Of a DNA stretch of 64,000 nt, positions 35,253-43,665 are shown one piece after another (the first letter of the stretch is position 1; each line of letters begins with the position of its first letter). Source of the DNA: Salinihabitans flavidus (GTDB lineage: Bacteria > Pseudomonadota > Alphaproteobacteria > Rhodobacterales > Rhodobacteraceae); assembly GCF_900110425.1 (NCBI RefSeq), contig NZ_FODS01000011.1, positions 48,969 to 112,968 of the forward strand, read 5' to 3'. The translations under genes were made by a program, and so were the position numbers. The notes beneath the pieces are model-generated. The model did not search any database and was not told where the DNA came from. It saw only the letters and a program-made list of their open reading frames with translations.

Positions 35253-35915
35253 TCAGACGATCTTGTCCCGGTTCTGCGGCAAGAGAAACACCGACATGGC
35301 CAGAAGTCCGAAGACAAGCTCGTAGACTTCCCACTTGCGCGTTGCCGCCAATACCCCGATTACCACGGTCGCGAGCACCGCAAGCACCGCGTGGCGCCGC
35401 CCCGGCACCGGCACCGCCATCCAGTTCACGACGCCATCCAGCCAATGCCACCGACCATAGAGCAGCGGCAGCACGACCAGATAGGTGAGGATGATAAGGG
35501 TGAGGATCGGGCCGAATAGCGATTTGGTCAAATGCGTCTCCCCCACAACGAGGTTATGCAGGTTGGTTTCATTCTGGATATTGTGCTCTTGAAAGAATTC
35601 CCCGGTATCCCAGTCAAATACACGTTGGCCCCAGGAAATCTCTTCGCCGGCGCCGAACACGAACACGATCGCATAGAGAAAGGTGAACGCCGCCAACCGC
35701 GCAGCCCCCCGCGCCAAGAGCGACCGCCCATGGGAGGCCAGCACGACCGCCGCCCCGAACAGGAACAGGGCGGTGGCGTTTTCAACCGGACCATCCTCAA
35801 CCGCATAGCGGTACTGAAAGAAATCTCCGTCCCACATCGCGACACCGACCGACACGACAAGAGCCACAACAACGAGGGCCAGAAGAAAACGGTCAACCTG
35901 TTGGATCAAAGACAT
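35253..35915 (-). CDS. Conserved membrane protein of unknown function
   Basis: A 220-aa protein with about six transmembrane segments. A striking conserved-looking stretch, GAGEEISWGQRVFDWDTGEF, followed by FFQEHNIQNETNLHN, suggests a functional site at the membrane surface. I have seen this EEISWGQR pattern in an uncharacterised family but cannot name it. The gene lies convergent with the Lrp gene. Confidence 0.78.
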   Translation of the reverse strand: MSLIQQVDRFLLALVVVALVVSVGVAMWDGDFFQYRYAVEDGPVENATALFLFGAAVVLASHGRSLLARGAARLAAFTFLYAIVFVFGAGEEISWGQRVFDWDTGEFFQEHNIQNETNLHNLVVGETHLTKSLFGPILTLIILTYLVVLPLLYGRWHWLDGVVNWMAVPVPGRRHAVLAVLATVVIGVLAATRKWEVYELVFGLLAMSVFLLPQNRDKIV

Positions 35916-36018
35916 GGCACCACCCGGATTGCGAAAGACGTTGCGCCAGTGTCTATCGCTCCGGGCAGCGGATGCAAACCACCGATGTCACGGAAACGTC
36001 ACAAAATCGTGTCCATGA

Positions 36019-36888
36019 CTATTCCCCGATCTTGTCCTGCGTGCGGGTCTCGAAATCGCTGGCATCGTGACGCTCTAGAAGCTGCATCGCCGGGTCGCCG
36101 AAGGTACGGTTGACCATCCGCCCCCGCGTCACCGCCGGGCGCGCGTCAATCGCCTTGGCCCAACGCTGCACATGGGAATAGCTTTCCACGTCCAGAAACT
36201 CCCCCGCCTCGTAAAGCCGGCTGAGCGTAAGCTGCCCATACCACGGCCAGATGGCCATGTCGGCAATGCTGTAATCGCCGCCCACCATGAATTCACTGTC
36301 GGCCAGATGCCGGTTCAGCACATCCAGTTGCCGCTTCACCTCCATCGCGAAGCGATTGATGGGATATTGCCACTTCTCCGGCGCATAGGCGTAGAAATGC
36401 CCGAAACCGCCGCCCAGATAGGGCGCGCTGCCCATCTGCCAGAACAGCCAGTTGAGGCATTCGGTCCTACCCACATACCCCTCGGGGATGAAGGCTCCGA
36501 ATTTCTCCGCGAGATACAGAAGGATCGCGCCCGATTCGAACACCCGCGTCGGCGGAGTGGTGGAATGATCCACCATCGCCGGGATCTTGGAGTTCGGGTT
36601 GATCTCCACGAACCCGCTACCGAACTGATCGCCATCTCCGATACGGACAAGCCAGGCATCGTATTCCGCCCCGCTATGCCCGGCGGCCAGAAGCTCCTCC
36701 AGCATCACGGTCACCTTTACCCCGTTGGGCGTTCCCATGGAATAGATCTGGATCGGATGCTTGCCCACGGACAGCGCCTTGTCATGGGTCGGCCCGGCAA
36801 TGGGTCGGTTGATACTGGCGAACCGGCCACCGCTTTCGGCCTCCCATGTCCAGACTTTCGGGGGGGTATAGCTGCTGTTGTCGCTCAT
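36019..36888 (-). CDS. yghU: Glutathione S-transferase-like disulfide oxidoreductase, YghU type
   Basis: A 289-aa protein of the GST superfamily, YghU branch, which reduces disulfides using glutathione. The start MSDNSSYTPPKVWTWEAESGGRFASINRP (here spanning two short motifs, YTPPKVWTW and GGRFASINRP) is diagnostic, as are GTPNGVKVTVMLEEL and NPNSKIPAMVDH. ATG 36888 has GGAG upstream. It gives the cell another glutathione-dependent defence besides gshA. Confidence 0.92.
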   Translation of the reverse strand: MSDNSSYTPPKVWTWEAESGGRFASINRPIAGPTHDKALSVGKHPIQIYSMGTPNGVKVTVMLEELLAAGHSGAEYDAWLVRIGDGDQFGSGFVEINPNSKIPAMVDHSTTPPTRVFESGAILLYLAEKFGAFIPEGYVGRTECLNWLFWQMGSAPYLGGGFGHFYAYAPEKWQYPINRFAMEVKRQLDVLNRHLADSEFMVGGDYSIADMAIWPWYGQLTLSRLYEAGEFLDVESYSHVQRWAKAIDARPAVTRGRMVNRTFGDPAMQLLERHDASDFETRTQDKIGE

Positions 36889-36996
36889 CGGAGACTCCGT
36901 CCTGTTTCGTCGTTTGGCCGCACTGTCACTTGGGAGAGGGGGAATTACAAATCCCTTGCGCTCATTTCCCTTCAACGAAACTTGATCGCAGAAACG

Positions 36997-37027
36997 ACAA
37001 ACCCCCGAGACCGGGGTCCGGGGGCCG
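36997..37027 (-). terminator. Terminator after rpsU
   Basis: On the minus strand CCCCCG pairs with CGGGGG (37019-37024 and 37002-37007) around an 11-nt loop, followed by TTTGTCGTTT. It lies 35 bases after the rpsU stop. Confidence 0.8.
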
Positions 37028-37062
37028 TCAGAATCATTGTGTGTTCAAAGCTGCGTCCGGTC

Positions 37063-37269
37063 TTAGAGAAGACCTTCGCGCTGTGCTTTCTTGCGTGCCA
37101 GTTTACGGGCACGGCGGATCGCTTCAGCCTTCTCGCGCGCTTTTTTCTCGGACGGTTTCTCGAAATGTTGCTTGAGCTTCATCTCGCGGAACACGCCTTC
37201 GCGCTGCAGCTTCTTTTTCAGGGCACGAAGCGCCTGATCGACATTGTTGTCGCGAACACTAACCTGCAT
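37063..37269 (-). CDS. rpsU: 30S ribosomal protein S21
   Basis: A 68-aa, strongly basic protein starting [20 protein letters not shown] and ending in Arg/Lys-rich helix, matching bacterial S21 in length and sequence. It acts in initiation on the small ribosomal subunit. It appears monocistronic with its own terminator. Confidence 0.96.
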   Translation of the reverse strand: MQVSVRDNNVDQALRALKKKLQREGVFREMKLKQHFEKPSEKKAREKAEAIRRARKLARKKAQREGLL

Positions 37270-37431
37270 GTGGTTGTCACCACCTTTCTAAGTTGAGTTG
37301 CATGAAATTGCAGGAGCACGGCGTATAGCAAAGACACGCTCGCCTGTCCACCCCCAAGGGCAGGCATTGCCGCACCACCGGCGTGACATTCGCGCGAGCG
37401 CCCCCTATGTTCAGCGCAAAAGGAGAGCAGG

Positions 37432-38136
37432 ATGCAAGACCCTCAAGACCCGGACATCAAATCACGTCTTCTGGACGCGGCCCTGCTGCATGTGCCCTTC
37501 GACGGCTGGACACAAGACAGCTTTGACTCCGCCGTGGCCGACACCGGCACCGATCCGGCGCTTGCCACCGCGCTTTGCCCGCGAGGGGCAGTCGATCTCG
37601 CCGTGGCCTATCACCGCCGGGGCGATGCCGAGATGCGCGCGCGACTTGCCGCCGAGGATCTATCGGATCTGCGGTTTCGCGACCGGATCGCCCGCGCGGT
37701 GCAGATCCGGCTGGCGCTTTGCGACGACAAGGAAGTGGTGCGCCGCGGCATGACGCTCTTTGCCCTGCCGCAGCACGCCGGCACCGGCGCGGACCTGATC
37801 TGGGGGACGGCGGATGCGATCTGGACCGCGCTTGGCGACAGCTCCGACGACATCAACTGGTATACCAAGCGGATGACGCTCGGCGCGGTCTATTCCGCCA
37901 CCGTGCTCTACTGGCTGGGCGACGACAGCCCCGGCCACGCCGCAACATGGGCCTTTCTGGATCGCCGGATCGACAACGTGATGCAGTTCGAAAAGGCCAA
38001 GGCCGGTTTCAACAAAAGCCCGCTGGGCAAGGCGCTCTCCGGTCCGCTCTCGGCGCTGTCGCGGGTGCGCCCGCCAGCCGGGCGCGATGACCTGCCGGGC
38101 CGGCATCACGACACGCAATACAAACACGACGGATGA
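37432..38136 (+). CDS. COQ9 family ubiquinone biosynthesis protein
   Basis: A 234-aa protein of the COQ9 family, a lipid-binding TetR-like fold that supports ubiquinone hydroxylation in mitochondria and alphaproteobacteria. The C-terminal region with DDINWYTKRMTLGAVYSATVLYWLGD, followed by TWAFLDRRIDNVM, is the family signature. Its TGA overlaps the possible first ATG of the following quinone oxidoreductase gene; the two share a quinone theme. Confidence 0.92.
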   Translation: MQDPQDPDIKSRLLDAALLHVPFDGWTQDSFDSAVADTGTDPALATALCPRGAVDLAVAYHRRGDAEMRARLAAEDLSDLRFRDRIARAVQIRLALCDDKEVVRRGMTLFALPQHAGTGADLIWGTADAIWTALGDSSDDINWYTKRMTLGAVYSATVLYWLGDDSPGHAATWAFLDRRIDNVMQFEKAKAGFNKSPLGKALSGPLSALSRVRPPAGRDDLPGRHHDTQYKHDG

Positions 38137-38144
38137 GAGGCACC

Positions 38145-39116
38145 ATGCGCGCAATCGAGATTTCAGAAGCCGGCGGGCCGGATGTGCTTCGCCTGACCGA
38201 CCGCCCGATCCCCGATCCCGGCCCCGGCGAGGTCGTGCTCAGGATCGCCTATGCCGGGGTGAACCGCCCCGATGCGCTGCAACGCGCAGGCGCCTACGCG
38301 CCGCCCCCGACCGCCTCGGACCTGCCGGGGCTGGAGGCATCGGGCACCATCGCCGCCATCGGACCGGGCGTGACCGATTGGGCCGAAGGCGACGCGGTCT
38401 GTGCCCTTCTCCCCGGTGGCGGCTATGCCGAATACGCGCTCACGCCCGCCGCCCACTGCCTGCCGATCCCGCAAGGCATGGGGTTGAAAGAGGCCGCCTG
38501 CCTGCCGGAGACCTGTTTTACCGTCTGGACCAATGTATTCGATCGCGGCGGCCTTCAGGCCGGCGAGAGGTTTCTCGTTCACGGCGGCTCTTCCGGCATT
38601 GGCACCACGGCGATTCAGCTGGCCACCGTCTTCGGCGTGCGCGTCTTCGCCACCGCCGGATCGGACGAGAAATGCGCCTCCTGCCGCGCGCTGGGGGCAG
38701 AGCGCGCGATCAACTACCGGCAGGAGGATTTCGTCGAAATTCTGCGCGAGGAGGGCGGCGCCAACCTCATCCTCGACATGGTCGGCGGCGACTATATCCC
38801 GCGCAACGTCCGCGCGCTGGCCGATGACGGCCGATTGGTGCAGATCGCCTTTCTGTCCGGGCCCAAGGCGGAGCTGAACTTCGCGCAGGTCATGGCGCGG
38901 CGGCTGACGATCACCGGTTCCACCCTGCGCCCGCAAAGCGATCTGGCCAAGGCCAGGATCGCCGAATCGCTTCTCGAAAAGGTCTGGCCCTTGCTGGACT
39001 CGGGCCGCGTCGCCCCGGTCATGGACAGCGAATTCCCCCTCGCCGAGGCGGCAAAGGCCCACGCCCGCATGGAAGAGGGCAAACATATCGGCAAGATCGT
39101 CCTGCGCGTCGGCTGA
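38145..39116 (+). CDS. NAD(P)H-quinone oxidoreductase (zinc-independent MDR family)
   Basis: A 323-aa medium-chain reductase of the PIG3/Qor type, which reduces quinones with NADPH. The cofactor site reads FLVHGGSSGIGTTAIQLA near residues 145-162 and zinc ligands are absent. ATG 38145 has GAGAGG just upstream; an in-frame ATG at 38133 overlaps the COQ9 gene stop and is the alternative. Substrate not determined. Confidence 0.9.
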   Translation: MRAIEISEAGGPDVLRLTDRPIPDPGPGEVVLRIAYAGVNRPDALQRAGAYAPPPTASDLPGLEASGTIAAIGPGVTDWAEGDAVCALLPGGGYAEYALTPAAHCLPIPQGMGLKEAACLPETCFTVWTNVFDRGGLQAGERFLVHGGSSGIGTTAIQLATVFGVRVFATAGSDEKCASCRALGAERAINYRQEDFVEILREEGGANLILDMVGGDYIPRNVRALADDGRLVQIAFLSGPKAELNFAQVMARRLTITGSTLRPQSDLAKARIAESLLEKVWPLLDSGRVAPVMDSEFPLAEAAKAHARMEEGKHIGKIVLRVG

Positions 39117-39152
39117 CCGGGATCACTCTCGCACCCCGGCATCTTGTCGGGT

Positions 39153-39240
39153 CAAATACCTCGGGGGTCTGGGGCAGCGCCCCAGGGGCCGCGCGCCCTG
39201 AGCGCACACTGCAAGAGCGCGCGCGGAACGCGCGCCCCGC
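39153..39240. repeat. Hairpin-rich intergenic stretch
   Basis: CTGGGGCAGCGCCCCAG (39170-39186) is a hairpin, and a second GCGCGC...GCGCGC hairpin follows near 39212-39230. The preceding GGGTCAAATACCTCGG resembles intergenic motifs frequent in Rhodobacterales. It lies between convergent genes and may stop transcription of both. Confidence 0.5.
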
Positions 39241-39244
39241 CCGG

Positions 39245-40105
39245 TCAGATCGCCGTCTTGAGGCTCTCGTCCAGATAGATCTCCCGCAGCCGCCGCGCCA
39301 CCGGCCCCGGCGTGCCGTCGCCCAAGGGGACGCCGTCGATTTCCACCACCGGCATCACGAAGGCCGAGGCCGAGGTGGAGAACGCCTCCTCCGCCGCCTT
39401 CGCCTCCTCGATGGTGAAGGCGCGCTCCTCGACCTCCATCTGTGCCTCGCGCGCGAATCGCAGCACGGCGGCTCGTGTGATCCCATGCAGGATGTCGCTC
39501 GACAATCCCCGAGTCACGATCTTTCCGTCCTTGACGATATAGGCGTTGTTGGACGTGCCTTCCGTGACGGCCCCGTCCTCGATCATCCAGGCGTCATCCG
39601 CTCCCGCCGCCTTGGCCATCATCTTGCCCATCGACGGATAGAGAAGCTGCACCGTCTTGATGTCGCGCCGCCCCCAGCGGATATCGTCGATCGAAATGAC
39701 CTTTGTCCCACGCTTCGCGGCCGGGTTATCGGCCAATCCCGGCTTGCTTTGCGTGAACAGCACAATCGTTGGTTTCGTCGTCTCGCGATCGGGAAAGACG
39801 AAATCGCGGTCCCCGTCCGACCCGCGTGTGACCTGAAGGTAAACCAGCCCCTCCTCGATCCCGTTCAGTCGCACCAGCTCTCGATGAATCTCGAGCATTT
39901 CGTCCTTGGTGCACGGATGCGGCATATCCAGCTCGCTCAGGGACCGCTCCAACCGCGCGGCATGCCCCTCGAAATCGATCAGCTTGCCCCCCAGCACGGA
40001 GGTGACCTCGTACACCCCGTCGGCCATCAGAAACCCCCGGTCGAAGATGGAGATCACGGCCTCATTCTCGGGCACGTAGTCGCCGTTCACGTAAACGGTG
40101 CGCAT
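39245..40105 (-). CDS. D-amino-acid transaminase
   Basis: PLP enzyme of fold type IV, 286 aa, that transfers amino groups between D-amino acids and 2-oxo acids. FDRGFLMADGVYEV near residue 21, VYLQVTRGSDGDRDFVFP near residue 88, and RRDIKTVQLLYPSMGK with the expected PLP lysine at K150 match D-amino-acid aminotransferases more than branched-chain ones. ATG 40105 was chosen over a longer frame by family length. It lies after dgcA and dgcN on the same strand, which suggests that it converts D-amino acids to D-glutamate for that pathway. Confidence 0.88.
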   Translation of the reverse strand: MRTVYVNGDYVPENEAVISIFDRGFLMADGVYEVTSVLGGKLIDFEGHAARLERSLSELDMPHPCTKDEMLEIHRELVRLNGIEEGLVYLQVTRGSDGDRDFVFPDRETTKPTIVLFTQSKPGLADNPAAKRGTKVISIDDIRWGRRDIKTVQLLYPSMGKMMAKAAGADDAWMIEDGAVTEGTSNNAYIVKDGKIVTRGLSSDILHGITRAAVLRFAREAQMEVEERAFTIEEAKAAEEAFSTSASAFVMPVVEIDGVPLGDGTPGPVARRLREIYLDESLKTAI

Positions 40106-40152
40106 CACTCTTGGTCCTCTTTCTCTGTCTGTCACGGCCCCGGAGGTGCGTA

Positions 40153-41118
40153 TCATCCCCAAAGGGCGGCCTCGGGCGGGTGCACCCCGTCCTCGTCGAA
40201 ATGCAGCGGCGTCGCGCGGTCCTGCGCCAGAAGCAGCGGCCCGTCAAGATCGGTCACCATCGCCCCCTGCGCCACCAGCGTCGCCGGCGCCATGGCGAGC
40301 GACGAGCCCACCATGCAGCCCACCATCACCTCATACCCCTCGGCGCGCGCCGCATCGCGCAGCGCCAGCGCCTCGGTCAGCCCCCCGGTCTTGTCGAGCT
40401 TGATGTTGACCACGTCATACTTGCCCTTGAGCGCAGGAAGCGACGCCCGGTCATGGCAGCTTTCGTCGGCGCAGACCGGCACGGGACGCGCCATCCCGAT
40501 CAGCGCGTCATCCTCACCGGCGGGCAGCGGCTGCTCGACCAGGTCCACCCCAAGCCGCACCAGATGCGGCGCCAGATCGGCATAGACCTGCGTAGTCCAG
40601 CCCTCGTTGGCGTCCACGATAATCCGCGATTTGGGCGCCCCCTCGCGCACCGCTTCCAGCCGGGCCATGTCGTCGGGCGTGCCCAGCTTGATCTTCAGAA
40701 GCGGACGATGCGCATTGGCCGCCGCCTGCGACCGCATCGCCTGCGGCGTATCGAGCGAAAGCGTATAGGCGGTGATCTCCGGCCCCGGCGTCGGTAGCCC
40801 GGCCAGTTCCCAGACCCGTTTGCCCGCCTGCTTGGCCTCCAGATCCCAAAGCGCGCAGTCCACCGCGTTGCGCGCCGCGCCAGCAGGCAGAAGCCCCTGC
40901 AATCCGGCGCGGGTGAACCGCTTCGGCAGCCCTGCGATCTCGGCGGCCACGCTGTCCAGCGTCTCGTCATAGCGAGCATAGGGCACGCATTCCCCGCGCC
41001 CGGTCGCGCCGCCGTCCTCGATCGCCACGGTCAGCACCTGAGCCTCACTCCGCGAGCCGCGAGAGATGGTGAACACCTGCGCCAGCCGGAAGGTATCGCG
41101 TGTCACGGTGATCCGCAT
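40153..41118 (-). CDS. dgcA: N-acetyl-D-glutamate racemase DgcA (enolase superfamily)
   Basis: A 321-aa enolase-superfamily enzyme, dipeptide-epimerase branch. The catalytic pattern is visible: LLKIKLG (Lys), IIVDANEGW (Asp), LVEQPLP (Glu), CADESCHD (Asp) and VNIKLDKTGG (Lys). Adjacency to a DUF1611 (DgcN) gene is the known signature of the DgcN-DgcA D-glutamate pathway of marine Proteobacteria, in which DgcA converts N-acetyl-D-glutamate to the L form. Without the neighbour, L-Ala-D/L-Glu epimerase would be the alternative. Start 41118 sits just after the shared 29-nt motif. Confidence 0.82.
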   Translation of the reverse strand: MRITVTRDTFRLAQVFTISRGSRSEAQVLTVAIEDGGATGRGECVPYARYDETLDSVAAEIAGLPKRFTRAGLQGLLPAGAARNAVDCALWDLEAKQAGKRVWELAGLPTPGPEITAYTLSLDTPQAMRSQAAANAHRPLLKIKLGTPDDMARLEAVREGAPKSRIIVDANEGWTTQVYADLAPHLVRLGVDLVEQPLPAGEDDALIGMARPVPVCADESCHDRASLPALKGKYDVVNIKLDKTGGLTEALALRDAARAEGYEVMVGCMVGSSLAMAPATLVAQGAMVTDLDGPLLLAQDRATPLHFDEDGVHPPEAALWG

Positions 41119-41123
41119 GAAAA

Positions 41124-41152
41124 CCCCGCCCTTTCTCTGTTCCAAAATACTC
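41124..41152 (-). repeat. Shared GAGTATTTTG intergenic motif, copy 2
   Basis: On the minus strand this reads GAGTATTTTGGAACAGAG followed by AAAGGGCGGGG, a near copy of 31336-31365. It directly precedes dgcA, and its GAAAGGG part may act as the ribosome-binding site. Confidence 0.6.
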
Positions 41153-41197
41153 CCGCCGGAGGCACCGGGCAGGCGCCACCGACGGACAGGCAGAGCC

Positions 41198-42199
41198 TCA
41201 CAGCGCCGCCAGCGCGTCCACCAGACCCCCGGCGCCGAAACGGTAGGGGTCCGTTGCCGGAAGGCCCATGCGCTTTTCCACCTCGGCAAGATAGCTGCGT
41301 GCCTCATCCTCGCCAAGATGCTGGGTGTTCACCGACACGCCCGCCACCTGACAGGCCGGGTTGGCCACCCGTGCCAGCGGCAGCGCCGTATCGCGCAGCT
41401 GCTCCAGCGACGGCAGGCCGTAATCGGGCAGGCCGCGCATGTGCGTGCGCGTCGGTTCATGCGCGAGGATCAGCGCATCGGGCTGCCCCCCGTGGATCAA
41501 CGCCATCGTCACCCCGGAATAAGAGACATGAAAGAGGCTCCCCTGCCCCTCGATATGATCCCAGTGATCGTCGTCATTGTCCGGCGTGAGGTATTCCACC
41601 GATCCGGCCATGAAATCCGCGATCACCGCATCGAGCGGCACACCGCTTCCGGTGATCAGGATGCCGGTCTGCCCGGTGGCGCGGAACGACGATTTCATGC
41701 CGCGCTCGCGCATCTCCGCATCCATCGACAGCGCAGTATACATCTTGCCCACCGAACAATCCGTGCCCACGGCCAGACAGCGCTTGCCGCTGCGTTTCTT
41801 GCCGTTGGCGATGGGATACCAGACCGTCGGCACCCGCACATCGTGAAGCGTTGCGCCATGGGTCTGCGCGGCGGCGACAAGATCGCCCTCGTCGCGCAGC
41901 AGGTTGTGCAATCCCGAGGCCAGATCGAACCCCATGCTCAGCGCCTCGATCAGCACTTCTTTCCATGCGGCAGAGATCACCCCCCCCCGGTTGGCGACGC
42001 CGATCACAACGGTCTTGGCCCCCGCCGCTTTGGCCTCGGCCAGCGTCATGTCGGTCAGGCCGAGATCCGCGCCGCACCCCGGAAGGCGGATCTGGCCGAC
42101 GGCGTTGTCAGGGCGCCAGTCGCGGATCCCGATCGCCACCTTGGCGGCAAGCATGTCCGGTGCATCGCCCAGAAACAGAAGATAAGGGGTCTCGATCAT
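41198..42199 (-). CDS. dgcN: D-glutamate N-acetyltransferase DgcN (DUF1611)
   Basis: A 333-aa DUF1611 protein. It has an N-terminal Rossmann-like half (VIGVANRGGVIS) and a P-loop-like motif VGTDCSVGKMYTA around residues 155-167. In marine Proteobacteria the DUF1611 enzyme DgcN acetylates D-glutamate so that DgcA can invert it. ATG 42199 is preceded by GGGAG. The gene leads a minus-strand run dgcN-dgcA-transaminase, probably one operon. Confidence 0.82.
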   Translation of the reverse strand: MIETPYLLFLGDAPDMLAAKVAIGIRDWRPDNAVGQIRLPGCGADLGLTDMTLAEAKAAGAKTVVIGVANRGGVISAAWKEVLIEALSMGFDLASGLHNLLRDEGDLVAAAQTHGATLHDVRVPTVWYPIANGKKRSGKRCLAVGTDCSVGKMYTALSMDAEMRERGMKSSFRATGQTGILITGSGVPLDAVIADFMAGSVEYLTPDNDDDHWDHIEGQGSLFHVSYSGVTMALIHGGQPDALILAHEPTRTHMRGLPDYGLPSLEQLRDTALPLARVANPACQVAGVSVNTQHLGEDEARSYLAEVEKRMGLPATDPYRFGAGGLVDALAAL

Positions 42200-42521
42200 C
42201 ACGCGTCTCCCATGAGTCAGTTTGGCCGGAGTATGCCGAAACACACCCGCAATTATATCCCCTATCTGCGCAGATGACGCAGAATCACAGCGGCTTCTTC
42301 GACAATCTGCCCGTATTTCTGAAGAATCTTCCGTCTCATGTCGATATGCCTGCCGATCGTCGAACCGCCATGCCCCTCGATCCGGCCTCCTCAAGAGACC
42401 CGATCACGCCGCGATGCAGCGCACGCCATGCCGCAGCCGCACAATACCCTTGCGGCGCGAGGCGTAATTTCTTAACCCTGCGAGGAATGAAAACGTAATT
42501 TCCTTACCAAGAGGTCGCATC
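42200..42521. other. dgcN/mcl divergent intergenic region
   Basis: This 322-bp region holds no credible gene. Near mcl, CGTAATTTCTTAACC (42463-42477) and CGTAATTTCCTTACC (42494-42508) form a direct repeat with 31-bp spacing. A TTCTTC...GAAGAA pair lies near 42290-42330. These could be operators for either gene. Confidence 0.5.
42463..42508 (+). promoter_or_regulatory. Direct repeats upstream of mcl
   Basis: Two copies of CGTAATTTC(C)TTA lie 31 bp apart, about three helical turns, ending 13 bases before the mcl start. They could bind a regulator on one DNA face. The second copy is close to the ribosome site (AAGAGG), so it would repress. Confidence 0.4.
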
Positions 42522-43484
42522 ATGAGCTTCCGCATCCAGCCCCAACCCCCTGCCCGCCCCAACCGCTGCCAGCTCTTCGGACCCGGCTCACGCCCCGCGA
42601 TCTTCGAAAAGATGGCGTCAAGCGCGGCGGATGTGATCAACCTCGACCTCGAGGATTCGGTTTCTCCCGGCGACAAGGACAGCGCCCGCGCCAATATCAT
42701 TCAGGCCATTGGCGACATCGATTGGGGCCGCAAGACGCTCTCCGTGCGAATCAACGGGCTCGACACGCCCTACTGGTATCGCGACGTTGTGGACTTGCTG
42801 GAGCAGGCCGGCGACCAGCTCGACCAGATCATGATCCCCAAGGTGGGTTGCGCCGCCGACATCTACGCCGTCGATGCCCTCGTCACCGCCGTGGAGGCGG
42901 CGAAGGGGCGCGGGCGGAAAATCGCCTTCGAGGTGATCATCGAATCCGCCGCCGGCATCGCCCATGTCGAAGAGATCGCCGCCGCCTCCCCCCGGCTCGA
43001 GGCCATGAGCCTCGGCGCCGCCGATTTCGCCGCCTCCATGGGCATGGCCACGACCGGCATCGGCGGCACGCAGGAGAATTACTACATGCTGCACGAGGGG
43101 CAAAAGCACTGGTCCGATCCGTGGCACTGGGCGCAGGCCGCCATCGTCGCCGCCTGCCGCACTCACGGCGTGCTGCCCGTCGATGGCCCGTTCGGCGATT
43201 TCTCTGATGACGAGGGCTTTCGCGCGCAGGCGCTGCGCTCGGCCACGCTGGGCATGGTCGGCAAATGGGCGATCCATCCCAAGCAGGTGACTCTCGCCAA
43301 CGAGGTCTTCACCCCCTCCGAAGCCGCCGTCGCCGAGGCGCGCGAGATCCTCGCCGCGATGGAGGAGGCGAAGGCCAAGGGCGAAGGCGCCACCGTCTAC
43401 AAGGGCCGGCTGGTCGATATTGCCTCGATCAAACAGGCCGAGGTGATCGTGCGTCAGTCCGAGATGATCGCCGGCGGAACCTGA
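42522..43484 (+). CDS. mcl: L-malyl-CoA/beta-methylmalyl-CoA lyase
   Basis: A 320-aa CitE-like lyase of the ethylmalonyl-CoA pathway, which splits beta-methylmalyl-CoA and L-malyl-CoA to glyoxylate plus propionyl- or acetyl-CoA. CQLFGPGSRPAIFEKM at the start, INLDLEDSVSPGD, FEVIIESAAGIAHVEEI and GAADFAASMGMATTGIGG match Rhodobacter Mcl1 closely, and the length is right. Metal-binding Glu and Asp are present. Glyoxylate from purine breakdown (allA) could meet the same pool. The stop is followed at once by repeat copy D. Confidence 0.95.
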   Translation: MSFRIQPQPPARPNRCQLFGPGSRPAIFEKMASSAADVINLDLEDSVSPGDKDSARANIIQAIGDIDWGRKTLSVRINGLDTPYWYRDVVDLLEQAGDQLDQIMIPKVGCAADIYAVDALVTAVEAAKGRGRKIAFEVIIESAAGIAHVEEIAAASPRLEAMSLGAADFAASMGMATTGIGGTQENYYMLHEGQKHWSDPWHWAQAAIVAACRTHGVLPVDGPFGDFSDDEGFRAQALRSATLGMVGKWAIHPKQVTLANEVFTPSEAAVAEAREILAAMEEAKAKGEGATVYKGRLVDIASIKQAEVIVRQSEMIAGGT

Positions 43485-43485
43485 C

Positions 43486-43524
43486 ACCGACGCAATACCG
43501 ACGTTTTACCGACGTTTCACAGAC
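43486..43524 (+). repeat. Intergenic ACCGAC element, copy D (core only)
   Basis: Starting one base after the mcl stop codon: ACCGACGCAAT, ACCGACGTTTT, ACCGACGTTTC and a partial ACAGAC. The TTAA arms seen in other copies are not recognisable here, so this copy is truncated. It lies between convergent mcl and the transglycosylase gene. Confidence 0.75.
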
Positions 43525-43580
43525 AGCCGGTTTTGCCGCTTTCCAAGACCCGCCCTGGGGGCGTCACTTTTCGTCGCACG

Positions 43581-43627
43581 GCTTTGCCCGGCCCCCGGGG
43601 GCGGGGCAAAGCGCACACCGCGTGCGC
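43581..43627. terminator. Strong hairpin between mcl and transglycosylase genes
   Basis: GCTTTGCCC (43581-43589) pairs with GGGCAAAGC (43604-43612) around an inner GCCCCCGGGGGC palindrome; a second stem GCGCAC/GTGCGC follows (43611-43627). It is a likely end point for both convergent transcripts, although the T-run is poor. Confidence 0.55.
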
Positions 43628-43665
43628 GCGCCCCGTGCGCACTCCTTTTATAAAACCCTATGGAA

